Assembly: GCA_022402465.1 (NCBI GenBank)
Contig: JAKRSH010000028.1
Span: 1-64,000, forward strand
DNA length: 64,000 nucleotides
Direction: 5' to 3'
Source of the DNA: Leptospiraceae bacterium
GTDB taxonomy: Bacteria; Spirochaetota; Leptospiria; Leptospirales; Leptospiraceae
The translations under genes and the position numbers were made by a program. Position 1 is the stretch's first letter. Every line of letters starts with the position of its first letter. Shown here piece by piece: positions 37,006-45,424 of this stretch. The notes under the pieces were generated by a model that ran no database searches, was not told the DNA's origin, and worked only from the letters and a program-made list of their open reading frames with translations.

Positions 37006-38482
37006 CCATTTTCAATGTGGTCTCTCTTTCTCCAACAAAGAAAACTCCCAAGACAAAGTTTTACAAGATCTATTCGGCCTCTACCTCTTGAGTTCTTTAT
37101 TTTGCACGAATGGACTTTGGGCGAGAAATGTATCAACCAATAGACCTGAATGTATACCAGCTACCAAGGTAATCACTAGCCAATTTGCAAATATCTATAT
37201 AGAGAATGGTTTGAACTTAAAACTTGATATCAATCTACTTGCCAGTGATTTCGATACCAAAATCCATCCAGCTCTAACTAAGACATTCGGGCAGCCTAGC
37301 GACATAAATGGAGATGGACGGATAGATATTTTCATTTTAGATATTCGGGATGGAGCTAGACCCAATGGTCCTTTTGTAGCTGGATTCTTTGATCCGAGTG
37401 ACCTGGCAACAGGAGTATCTTCATCGAACAATCGAAGAGAGATTCTTTATATGGATGGAAAGGAGTTAATTGCCTTACTTACTAGGGATCCATCAGCCTT
37501 CGAATCTACAGTTGCTCACGAATACCAACATTTGATTCGATATCCTAGAATACAGGCTTCCGGTGGAACGGATGATATTTGGATCAATGAAGGAACAAGT
37601 GAGGTAGCAAGTGATATAGGTGGGTTCTTCCCTCAAACCAGTCGTATTCGATGTTTCCAAGGAAGCATAGATTCACCTTGCAGCGGTGGAGGGAATGGTG
37701 TTTCCTTATTGGAATGGTCTAGCAACCCAACGAATGATTCCAGTTATATCTTGAAACAATATTCTTATGCTTACGTATTTACTCGCTATCTCTATGATAC
37801 AGCCGGACCAAGTTCCGAATCCAAAAGATTGTTCTTCTTCAATTCTGTAAATGGGAACTCTTCAAGAATCCGAGGAAATACAATTTTAAATCTCATGCAA
37901 TTGTATAGAGAATCCAACTCATTGGATGCAAATCTTGGACCAAGCAATTCAGAAGCTTTTCTAAGAATGCTTAATTCTTTTTGGTTGCAAATGATTCCAG
38001 GAAGTACTTCAAATCCTGTCGTCAGGTCAGGATCCCCGAGTACAAATCTTGATTTGTCAACACTTGTAACAAATTACCCACTTTCATCAACTCTAATCTC
38101 TGCTAATTCAAGTGTATTTCCTGTCCTTTCTGACATCCCCAATAGAATCTCTGCCTCAGCGGGAGTACGAGTTGCAAATTCTATCGATGTAAATGGTACT
38201 GTTCAAGCAATATCAGCAAGTAATAAGATCACTTCTATAACGAATCCTTCATCTCGAACACTTTTATTTGCGGAAGCGAATGCGAATATTTCTCTACAAA
38301 GAGGACTGCACTCACATGAATCTCAACTAGAAAATGAATTTGTAGGTAGTGGTAAGCTCGGTGGCAAATGGAATTCATGGAGCAAAGATTTTGAAAGAGA
38401 CCAAGAATCTGGATTCGCCAAAGGAAACCAAACCTCTCCCAGCCCTCTTCCAGTCTGCGGACATCCCTTCTTAATGGAATAA
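36932..38482 (+). CDS. M30-like secreted zinc metalloprotease lipoprotein
   Basis: A 516-residue exported protein. SLVLICSIFIHFQCG is a lipoprotein-type signal. The catalytic region is STVAHEYQHLIRY (HExxH, near residue 195) followed by WINEGTSEVASDIGG with the third-ligand Glu, a hyicolysin/M30-like arrangement. An Asp-rich NGDGRIDIFILDI segment upstream may bind calcium. It probably acts at the cell surface on host or environmental protein. Only ATG 36932 gives a proper n-region, so it overlaps the divergent gene by 74 bp. Confidence 0.8.
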   Translation: MRIKEINKITVIRRSSLVLICSIFIHFQCGLSFSNKENSQDKVLQDLFGLYLLSSLFCTNGLWARNVSTNRPECIPATKVITSQFANIYIENGLNLKLDINLLASDFDTKIHPALTKTFGQPSDINGDGRIDIFILDIRDGARPNGPFVAGFFDPSDLATGVSSSNNRREILYMDGKELIALLTRDPSAFESTVAHEYQHLIRYPRIQASGGTDDIWINEGTSEVASDIGGFFPQTSRIRCFQGSIDSPCSGGGNGVSLLEWSSNPTNDSSYILKQYSYAYVFTRYLYDTAGPSSESKRLFFFNSVNGNSSRIRGNTILNLMQLYRESNSLDANLGPSNSEAFLRMLNSFWLQMIPGSTSNPVVRSGSPSTNLDLSTLVTNYPLSSTLISANSSVFPVLSDIPNRISASAGVRVANSIDVNGTVQAISASNKITSITNPSSRTLLFAEANANISLQRGLHSHESQLENEFVGSGKLGGKWNSWSKDFERDQESGFAKGNQTSPSPLPVCGHPFLME

Positions 38483-38490
38483 TTTTTTAC

Positions 38491-38532
38491 TTGCAAGAAA
38501 ATAGACATTAAATAGTTTAGCATTAAACTATT
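38491..38532 (+). promoter_or_regulatory. Candidate promoter/operator of the YceI gene
   Basis: TTGCAA (38491-38496) is a possible -35 element. An inverted repeat AATAGTTTA (38511-38519), GCAT, TAAACTATT (38524-38532) overlaps where the -10 would lie and runs into the AAGGAG ribosome site, so a bound repressor or mRNA hairpin could block expression. Confidence 0.45.
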
Positions 38533-38548
38533 AAGGAGTTTGATTGAA

Positions 38549-39175
38549 ATGAAACAGTTCACATCTAAAGCATTGATCGTATTGAGTTTTGTTCTAGTGG
38601 CAAGTCTAGTAGCATGCAAGGGAAATTCCCCTGCCGAGCTTGCAGGAGACGTCTATCCTGTGGAAGCAGCTAAAGGTACTAGCTATGATATCGATACCGC
38701 GGCATCAATTATTGAATGGGGTGCATCCAAAGTAACAGGTTCTCACAACGGAACAGTAAATCTAAAATCTGGTACCTTTACTGCAGAGGGTGAAACTATA
38801 ACAGGCGGTAACTTTGTAATTGATATGACAACTATTGAGAACAAAGACTTAACCGGCGAATACAAGGGAAAGCTTGAAGGACATTTGAAAGACACTGACT
38901 TTTTCGAAGTTGGGAAATATCCTATTGGAACATTCGAAATCGCTTCTGTTACCAAAACGGAGAATGGATTCGAAGCTCGAGGAAATCTAACTATGAAAGG
39001 CATTTCAAAAGGGATTCGATTTCCAGTGGCTATAGAAACAGAAAATGGAAAACCTAAAAAAGCAACGGGAACTGCCGAAATCAATCGTCAACAGTGGGGT
39101 ATTGTTTACAAAGGTATGCCTGATGATTTGATCAATGATACTATTACTTTGAAATTGTCCTTGGTTGCAAAATAA
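38549..39175 (+). CDS. YceI-family lipoprotein
   Basis: About 208 residues: a signal peptide with lipobox LVASLVACK near residue 22, then a YceI lipocalin-like beta barrel (SYDIDTAASIIEWGASKV, GGNFVIDMTTIENKDL, LEGHLKDTDFFEVGKYP, TMKGISKGIRFPV). YceI proteins bind polyisoprenoid or amphipathic lipids in the periplasm. I start at ATG 38549, 10 bases after AAGGAG, rather than TTG 38540. Followed by a strong terminator. Confidence 0.92.
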   Translation: MKQFTSKALIVLSFVLVASLVACKGNSPAELAGDVYPVEAAKGTSYDIDTAASIIEWGASKVTGSHNGTVNLKSGTFTAEGETITGGNFVIDMTTIENKDLTGEYKGKLEGHLKDTDFFEVGKYPIGTFEIASVTKTENGFEARGNLTMKGISKGIRFPVAIETENGKPKKATGTAEINRQQWGIVYKGMPDDLINDTITLKLSLVAK

Positions 39176-39236
39176 TCAAAACGAATCGATAAAATGAGAA
39201 TCTTTCCATTAGAAGATACATTCATTCATGTTGAAC

Positions 39237-39266
39237 AAAAAAGCCAGCATCCAAGCTGGCTTTTTT
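39237..39266 (+). terminator. Rho-independent terminator after YceI gene
   Basis: AAAAAAGCCAGC (39237-39248), loop ATCCAA, GCTGGCTTTTTT (39255-39266): a perfect 12-bp stem including the A/T flanks, usable in both directions. Confidence 0.9.
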
Positions 39267-39345
39267 GTTTTAGTTCCTTATCTTACATCAAATACCTTAA
39301 ACCTACATCTTAAAAGACCTCAGATCTAATGGATAAGGAAGAAGG

Positions 39346-39825
39346 CTAAAGATTTAAAAATTTTCGAATAGAATTCATATCTTTCTCTAGACTGTGTTTA
39401 TGAATTCCTTCTATTGCTAATTCAACAGCTGGAGCAATAAAGAGAAGTTTAGATTTCACTTCTACCTCATAAACTCTTTCTGAATTATTCTCATCAATTT
39501 TTTTATAAACAGAAACACCCTTGATCGTGACAACGTTTTCTTTGTCTGGTGGAAAAAGCTTAAACTCATGAATCAATGTGTCTGTAAAAAAAGTTGAATC
39601 TTCCATAAGACAAGGTTCGGAAAGTGCCGTGGCAAGAATGGGAGGAAGCGAAGCACCTAGATCAATCTTTCTTGTTTGAAATATCTTATTGCCTTCTTTC
39701 TTTTCTTCAATTAAAGATACATTTTTTAGATCAGGAAATTTATCTAAATGTTTGTATCTATCCTCTCTTGCATGCAAGAGTTTATCTAAGGGGACTTCGA
39801 ATTTTTGTGTTACTTTATACTTCAC
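39346..39825 (-). CDS. DUF2505-like (START/polyketide-cyclase fold) protein
   Basis: A 159-residue cytosolic protein. YKVTQKFEVPLDKLLHAREDRYKHLDKFPDLKN is split here as YKVTQKFEVPLDKLL and KHLDKFPDLKNVSL, followed by a beta-rich core and a long C-terminal helix (AIEGIHKHSLEKDMNSIRKF), which matches DUF2505/START-like proteins that hold a hydrophobic ligand. Its start overlaps the ferritin-like gene end by 4 bp, so the two are coupled. Confidence 0.65.
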   Translation of the reverse strand: MKYKVTQKFEVPLDKLLHAREDRYKHLDKFPDLKNVSLIEEKKEGNKIFQTRKIDLGASLPPILATALSEPCLMEDSTFFTDTLIHEFKLFPPDKENVVTIKGVSVYKKIDENNSERVYEVEVKSKLLFIAPAVELAIEGIHKHSLEKDMNSIRKFLNL

Positions 39826-40610
39826 TTTTTCTTCTTCTTTACAGTTTTTTTAACTGATTTTTTCTTTATTTGTTTCTTTGCCTTAACTTTTGTTTTAGTT
39901 AAAGATGACTTTGCTTTGGGTTTAGTTTTCTTAGGACTTGCAGAAACTTTCTTCTTTGGTTTTGGTTTTTCCTTTTCCTTTGGCTTAACAGCAGCTTTAC
40001 TAGGCTTAGAACTTGCAACTGCTTTTGGCTTTGAGGATGACTTAGATTTCTTGGGGATACCTACCGCAGCTTCATTCATCAAAGCTTCATCTTCCCAAAA
40101 GAATTGGGCTTCTGGTTGAGAAGATTGACCCATGGCCATAATTTGCGCTTCGATCAAATGAGTATTTGTATCTATGAAATCTTGCATCCTAGAAAATAAA
40201 ATATTGATCTTGGTATCTGGGAATTTATCTTTTATCTTTCCATAGAATTTCTTAGCATCCTCTCCATGAGCTACAGCAAGTTCGAGAGCTTTTCTTTCAT
40301 CTGCTTCAATTTCCTGGTTCATATTTCTTTCTAACTTTTCCATTAATTTCTGAATGGTGCTAGAATGAAATTTATGTATTTCTGAAAGAGTCTTCAGATT
40401 GGGCAGTTCCTTCCCTTCAGCTTGTTTATAAATTTCTTTGATGAAAACAATATGTTCATCACCATCAGCAGCAAGTTGCTGGAACAATTCCTTAGTAGCT
40501 CCAGGTTTTAGTTGGTCACTCAAATTTAGAAAAAAGTTGAATGACTTTACCTCATGTTCAATGGCAGCTGCAACAGCTTCCAGATATGTTGTTTTGTTTA
40601 ATGATTTCAT
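39822..40610 (-). CDS. Ferritin-like protein with histone-like Lys-rich tail
   Basis: A 262-residue protein. Residues 1-160 are a four-helix ferritin/rubrerythrin-like bundle: AAAIEHEVKSFNFF, ADGDEHIVFIKEIY, ALELAVAHGEDAKKFYGKI and FIDTNTHLIEAQIMA give Glu and His in the usual places, so a di-iron site is possible but not certain. Residues about 185-262 are low-complexity Lys, Pro, Ala and Ser like histone H1, ending KKTVKKKKK. It may bind DNA while handling iron, like tailed Dps. A GGGGGA ribosome site precedes ATG 40610. Confidence 0.8.
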   Translation of the reverse strand: MKSLNKTTYLEAVAAAIEHEVKSFNFFLNLSDQLKPGATKELFQQLAADGDEHIVFIKEIYKQAEGKELPNLKTLSEIHKFHSSTIQKLMEKLERNMNQEIEADERKALELAVAHGEDAKKFYGKIKDKFPDTKINILFSRMQDFIDTNTHLIEAQIMAMGQSSQPEAQFFWEDEALMNEAAVGIPKKSKSSSKPKAVASSKPSKAAVKPKEKEKPKPKKKVSASPKKTKPKAKSSLTKTKVKAKKQIKKKSVKKTVKKKKK

Positions 40611-40729
40611 AGCCCATTTCCCCCGTTCTTATCTTATCCATATTATAAGATGAGCAAGTAAAAATTACTTGTCACTTCAAAAAACAAAAAAAAGAATCAA
40701 TATTAGAAAACATTTCCTCTGGAGATCTT

Positions 40730-41035
40730 ATGAAACCTAAAATCGCAATTTTATTTTTAATCCTATCCCTTCTCTTTTCTACATCTTTAACTGCTAAGGA
40801 AATTCCCAGTGGTGGGGAAATCATGATAGATGCAATAGTAGCAAGACCATTGGGTCTTGCAAGTGTTGGCCTAGGTCTTGGACTTTTTATTGCCTCAAGT
40901 CCCTTTAGCCTTATTTCAGGAACATTTATCCAAACTGGTCGAAGATTGGTAGTCTATCCTCTCAAGTTTACATTCACAAGAGGTCTAGGAGATTTTCCTG
41001 GCTATATGGAAGAACTAGAACTCGTTCAAGATTGA
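40730..41035 (+). CDS. Small exported/membrane hypothetical protein
   Basis: A 101-residue protein: signal peptide (AILFLILSLLFSTSLTA), then IDAIVARPLGLASVGLGLGLFIASSPFSLISG, a membrane-inserting Gly-rich segment, and a tail LVVYPLKFTFTRGLGDF. It resembles a widespread small-protein family with the VxRPxGL and FTFTRxLGD marks. Function is unknown. It begins 120 bp after the divergent ferritin-like gene. Confidence 0.65.
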   Translation: MKPKIAILFLILSLLFSTSLTAKEIPSGGEIMIDAIVARPLGLASVGLGLGLFIASSPFSLISGTFIQTGRRLVVYPLKFTFTRGLGDFPGYMEELELVQD

Positions 41036-41108
41036 ATTTATAAGAAATTCATAAAGAATTTTCTAACTATAGAATAATTGAAGCTATAAAAAAAATAAGG
41101 ACTCTGAA

Positions 41109-43043
41109 TTGAAAGATATTTTAAAAGACTTTCCTAGCATCACGGTGGAAGAATGGGAAAAACTCATCCAAAAAGATCTCAAAGGCCAAGATTACGAAAA
41201 GAAATTAATTTGGAAAACAGAAGATGGATTTTCATTAAATCCTTATTATACGGAAGAAACAACAGCAGGTAAGAATCTTCCCAATCCTCCAGGCATGCCT
41301 GAGTCTTGGCAAATCATTGAAGAGATAGATGAATCAGATTCTAGAAATGCTTTACAGCATGCAAAGTCAAGTGCTGGTGTTGGTGCCCAAGGTTGGAAGA
41401 TCGTCTCGCAGTGGAACCAAGAAATTTACCAAGGTATTTGTTTAGATTCAGAACTATCGATACAAGATTTTGCAAATTCTCTCTATCAAATTCAAAATAC
41501 GGCATCATACTATTGGGAGACTGGATCATCTTCATTGAGCTACCAAGAGGCTCTTTGCAAAGTTTTTCAAAGCAATCCAGAACTCCCATTTCTAAAGAAC
41601 CTAACAACGAATAATTCCAATCCAAACCAGTCAACCCTAGGTGGATTTTTCCAAGATCCACTTGGGGCTTTAACAATATGTGGAGAACTACCTCAATCCA
41701 AACTTGAGACATTTGAGACTCTTAAGAATAGTATTCTACTTTGCGATGAATCTCTTCCAGGCCATAGAGCATTTGTTGTAAATGCCAATTTGTTTGCAAA
41801 TGTTGGTGCAAGTTTGAGCCAAGAAATTGCATATACCTTAGCTATGGGATCTGAGTACTTAAGCCAAATGCTGAGTCTTGGTCTTCCTGCCAAAGTAACT
41901 GCAAGACAAATCTTCTTCCGTTTTTCAATTGGTGCTAACTACTTCCATGAAATAGCCAAGCTAAGAGCATTCCGATTTCTTTGGGCTAAGGTTTTGGAGG
42001 CATACGAGCTTACCCAAGAAGAACGAATAGCCCATATTTATTCGGAGACATCTCTTTGGAATGCTACTGTCTTTGATCCTAATGTAAATATGATCCGAGT
42101 GACAACAGAGGCTATGTCTGCTATCCTGGGTGGGACCAATGCCTTACACATTCATGCTTTCGATAAAATAAGTATGGGAGCTGGGAATGATTTTTCCAAT
42201 CGTATTGCAAGAAATGTATCTTTACTTCTGAGGCATGAATCCTACTTAGATAAGGTTATAGACCCAAGCAATGGTTCTTATTATATTGACCACCTAACAT
42301 ATACTTTTTCTGAGGCTGCATGGAAGATTTTTCAAGATGTCGAAGCTAGCAAGGGTTACTTACAATCCTTTTTAGATGGTAAAATCCAAAAGGCTATAGA
42401 AGCTACAGTTAAGAAAAAGAAAGATTCGATTTTATCTAAGAAGGAACCCATCCTAGGAACTAGTTTGTTCCCTAACCTATCTGAAAATACAAGCAGTCTT
42501 CCAACTCAAGAATGGCGACGAGGTAAATCTCTTCCCTCCTTTAAACAATACTTAGGCGAGACTGACACTAAGGCAAGACTCATCCCTACCTGGCGTGCAA
42601 GTGAGGCGTTTGAATCTCTTCGTTTTCAAGTAGAAAAGTCTAGTGCTAAATTGGGAAAACCAAAGATCCATCTTTTCATTTTTGGAAACCCAAGCATGAG
42701 AACTGCCAGGGCTTCTTTTGCAACAAATTTCTTCGGAGTCGCTGGTTTTGAAATTGTAAATCCTGGAGCAGTGGAAGACAGCATCAAAAGTTTTGCAAGC
42801 GCTGTAGGATCCAAGCCAGAAGTCATAGTATTCTGTAGTTCTGATGAAGAATATTTGCCTATGGTGCAAAAACTTCTATCAACCAAGGAATGGCAATCGG
42901 ATAGAATAAAATTTGTAATCGCTGGTAATCCAAGTGAAGATATAGATGCCTTGCGTTCAGCTGGAATCTATGATTTTATTCACGCCAAAAGTAATTTATT
43001 CGAGACCTTAGAAGCCTATACGAAAACACTTCTAGGTTCCTAA
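41109..43043 (+). CDS. mutA: Methylmalonyl-CoA mutase small (beta) subunit MutA
   Basis: A 644-residue protein of the methylmalonyl-CoA mutase family. The TIM barrel is complete (GGFFQDPLGALTICGEL, HIHAFDKISMGAGND, ARNVSLLLRHESYLDKVIDPS), but the C-terminal flavodoxin-like domain has FGNPSMRTARASFATNFF where the large subunit has DxHxxG for cobalamin, so it is the non-B12-binding partner. AAGGA precedes the TTG start. The catalytic large subunit MutB usually follows directly but does not here. Role: propionyl-CoA or odd-chain carbon metabolism with the remote partner. Confidence 0.88.
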   Translation: MKDILKDFPSITVEEWEKLIQKDLKGQDYEKKLIWKTEDGFSLNPYYTEETTAGKNLPNPPGMPESWQIIEEIDESDSRNALQHAKSSAGVGAQGWKIVSQWNQEIYQGICLDSELSIQDFANSLYQIQNTASYYWETGSSSLSYQEALCKVFQSNPELPFLKNLTTNNSNPNQSTLGGFFQDPLGALTICGELPQSKLETFETLKNSILLCDESLPGHRAFVVNANLFANVGASLSQEIAYTLAMGSEYLSQMLSLGLPAKVTARQIFFRFSIGANYFHEIAKLRAFRFLWAKVLEAYELTQEERIAHIYSETSLWNATVFDPNVNMIRVTTEAMSAILGGTNALHIHAFDKISMGAGNDFSNRIARNVSLLLRHESYLDKVIDPSNGSYYIDHLTYTFSEAAWKIFQDVEASKGYLQSFLDGKIQKAIEATVKKKKDSILSKKEPILGTSLFPNLSENTSSLPTQEWRRGKSLPSFKQYLGETDTKARLIPTWRASEAFESLRFQVEKSSAKLGKPKIHLFIFGNPSMRTARASFATNFFGVAGFEIVNPGAVEDSIKSFASAVGSKPEVIVFCSSDEEYLPMVQKLLSTKEWQSDRIKFVIAGNPSEDIDALRSAGIYDFIHAKSNLFETLEAYTKTLLGS

Positions 43044-43100
43044 ATTCGGACACGACTTTGCCTGCCAAATTATGATCTTAGAATTTAAAGATTATTTCGG

Positions 43101-43511
43101 ATGCCAATGATAGATAAAATTCATCAGAAGTTTAATCGTTTTATCTATTTTTTGATTCTGATTGCATTGCTATTGAGCAATCAAAGTGCTAAGGTTTTGT
43201 ATGCGGAAAATGGAAAATCCGCAAGCTTCCCTTCAGATCTTGAATTGCTTTTCACCAAACTAGAGGCTTGTCAATGCAGCTTTATTCGGAATGGATCTGA
43301 GCACAGTCCTAAAGAAGCTATAGAGCATATGAGGCTTAAATTGAAAAATTCGGGAGGAAGAATTCAGACTATACCTAACTTTATCCAATACATAGCCACC
43401 AAATCTTCTTTCACTGGATATACTTATAAAATCCGTTTTAAAAATAGAGAAGAAATAGAGGCAGCTCCCTGGCTCATGGAAAGAGCAAAGGAAATGAATA
43501 TCTACCGCTGA
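43101..43511 (+). CDS. DUF5329-like exported protein
   Basis: A 136-residue protein with a signal peptide (RFIYFLILIALLLSNQSAKVLYA) and the family segment LEACQCSFIRNGSEHSP, then EAIEHMRLKLKNSG and IATKSSFTGYTYKIRF, which match DUF5329. Function unknown; probably periplasmic. ATG 43107 is an alternative start. It begins 57 bp after mutA. Confidence 0.72.
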   Translation: MPMIDKIHQKFNRFIYFLILIALLLSNQSAKVLYAENGKSASFPSDLELLFTKLEACQCSFIRNGSEHSPKEAIEHMRLKLKNSGGRIQTIPNFIQYIATKSSFTGYTYKIRFKNREEIEAAPWLMERAKEMNIYR

Positions 43512-43516
43512 AGAAT

Positions 43517-44596
43517 TTAGGAATTGCTTAGTATGGCTCCCAGCTCAGCAGGGAATTTCCCTTCCAAGGTCTCCCAGTATACATTTTCAAAAGAAGATGA
43601 AAAGTCCAAGTTTTTGTATTTCATCCAAGTAGAAGAATCCTTAGAATAACTCCCAAAAGAATGAACTAGCCTTTCTTGGAAACCTGCTAGACCCCACTGC
43701 TTACTCTTCTTTTTGATTTCGGCTGGAGCAAAGAATAGAACTCCTTCCGATTCTTTTTGGTCCTGGGCTTGTTCTTCCCAATGAACGATACCAACTAGAC
43801 AAAGATGTTTGTGATGAGAACCGAAATGCAATTTGATTTCAGATTGGATTCTCTCATTCCCAGAAAAATCTACAACACAGATATCCGATTTATCGAATGA
43901 AACTATGTCTTCATAACATTTTACATCATCATAATACCCCAAAGATTGAACTAAGGAAAAATTACGCTTAGATGTGAGCGCATGAATTTTGAATGAAAAA
44001 TGATTCTTTTCTCGACTCAACTTTAAGAGATAAGCTAAAGCGATGGCTGTCTTACTAGATGCAGATGTAATAAGAATATCTTTGGCTGTAAAGAGTTGAT
44101 TCTCTAATAAATAGGCCTCTAAGAGAAATGATGTTGTGAATAAGGGTCTATAGATCAATTGAAAATCTTCTGATTCCTTAGTATAGAAATCATCTCTTGC
44201 CAGGTTATAATAGAAATTGTAAGCGCTTGGCAATTTTGATCTATGCACTTGTGTATCTGAAAATCCTGTAGGTCTAACTTTACCTGGTTCTAGAATTAGG
44301 TGAGATGCTGTCGGATAATACCCATAGAATCTCTCTCCTAGGGAAATCTCTTTGTGTTTAGATTCAATCACTGTTCCAAAACCCCAAGTCGGGATTATGC
44401 CCCAGTCTTTGTCGACAGGGAAAAAATTCCAATATCCAAATGAATTGCCCAAATTCGCATAAGTGACATTATTCGATGAAAATCCAAATTTATCGATGTT
44501 GATCCTTATTTGACCATCTTTCAACTCAGATTCTGGATGATTGGTCCAGCGAGATTTTCTAAGATCAGAACGATTCACTTCAAATTGGATTCCCAC
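43517..44596 (-). CDS. DUF2855-like oxidoreductase-fold protein
   Basis: A 359-residue cytosolic protein. GERFYGYYPTASHLILEP and SAYNFYYNLARDDFY match DUF2855, a family related to zinc-free medium-chain dehydrogenase/reductases; ILITSASSKTAIALAYLL near residue 170 is the nucleotide-binding-like segment. GTG start with AAGGGGGC upstream. Substrate is unknown. Confidence 0.72.
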   Translation of the reverse strand: MGIQFEVNRSDLRKSRWTNHPESELKDGQIRINIDKFGFSSNNVTYANLGNSFGYWNFFPVDKDWGIIPTWGFGTVIESKHKEISLGERFYGYYPTASHLILEPGKVRPTGFSDTQVHRSKLPSAYNFYYNLARDDFYTKESEDFQLIYRPLFTTSFLLEAYLLENQLFTAKDILITSASSKTAIALAYLLKLSREKNHFSFKIHALTSKRNFSLVQSLGYYDDVKCYEDIVSFDKSDICVVDFSGNERIQSEIKLHFGSHHKHLCLVGIVHWEEQAQDQKESEGVLFFAPAEIKKKSKQWGLAGFQERLVHSFGSYSKDSSTWMKYKNLDFSSSFENVYWETLEGKFPAELGAILSNS

Positions 44597-44754
44597 AAAA
44601 AGCCCCCTTATCTTAATCTATTGTATCATTGCAATTGTAGATATCTCTTCGAAAAAACTAAGAAAGTAAATTGAATTCAGAAAAGATTCAAAAAGAAAAA
44701 TAAATCCGAATTCAATCTACTTAATCAAAAATATTTCATTTACGAATCAAATTT

Positions 44755-45141
44755 TTATAATTTTGGGAAAGGTTCTCCTAACAGAACTCCGTCTGTCTTT
44801 AGATTATTACAAGAAATTATATTTGCTAAAAAAGAACCAAATAAGAAACCTGTAAATCCAGTAATCTCGTCAACGCATTCATCCACAGTTGATTTAATAT
44901 AATATTTATCAGATTCAATGTTTGCTACATCATCCGCGATTAAGCTTAAAATACTAAAACTCGTTCTTCTTGTAAAAAGTGTAGAGTTGATTAAATCTGT
45001 GAGGATAGCCGCGTTGACAATTCTATCTGCTGCTTCTGAACCTTTTTCTCTGCCTGAATTTAAACCAATTGGATTAAGAATAATACAATTATTTAATATA
45101 ATTGTAAATAGTAAAATCCCTAAAACTAAAAATTTTTTCAT
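44755..45141 (-). CDS. Small lipoprotein (TIGR04452-like)
   Basis: A 128-residue exported protein with lipobox LFTIILNNCI near residue 19 and the segment NPIGLNSGREKGSEAADRI, which I associate with a Leptospira-restricted lipoprotein family (TIGR04452). Three further Cys lie in the C-terminal half (ECVDEI, ISCNNL). A strong AAGGAG ribosome site lies 7 bases before ATG. Function unknown. Confidence 0.75.
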   Translation of the reverse strand: MKKFLVLGILLFTIILNNCIILNPIGLNSGREKGSEAADRIVNAAILTDLINSTLFTRRTSFSILSLIADDVANIESDKYYIKSTVDECVDEITGFTGFLFGSFLANIISCNNLKTDGVLLGEPFPKL

Positions 45142-45424
45142 TTAATACTCCTTATGTTTAATGGTCAATGAACCATGCTCTTGAAAAACTGACAAGAAAA
45201 ATATGGTCAAGTTGTAACATTTGTGCATAGCGAAAACCGAGCCAATGTAGGAAGAATAAGGGAATTGGGGAGAAGGCTTGCCTCTAAGTCTATACCTTAC
45301 AGGGAAGAAATAAGAAATGATTACAAAATTAGAAAGCGACCAAAGTTCAATTAGATCTTCCATTCAATCTAGGCTAATCCTGAAATTTCGTTTACTCTAC
45401 TCCGGATTCCTATGAACTCAATGA

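Noticed and set aside
39805-40119. Plus-strand Phe-rich open frame opposite the Lys-rich tail
   Set aside because: It is the antisense of AAA/AAG codons of the ferritin-like protein tail, so the Phe-rich sequence is an artefact.
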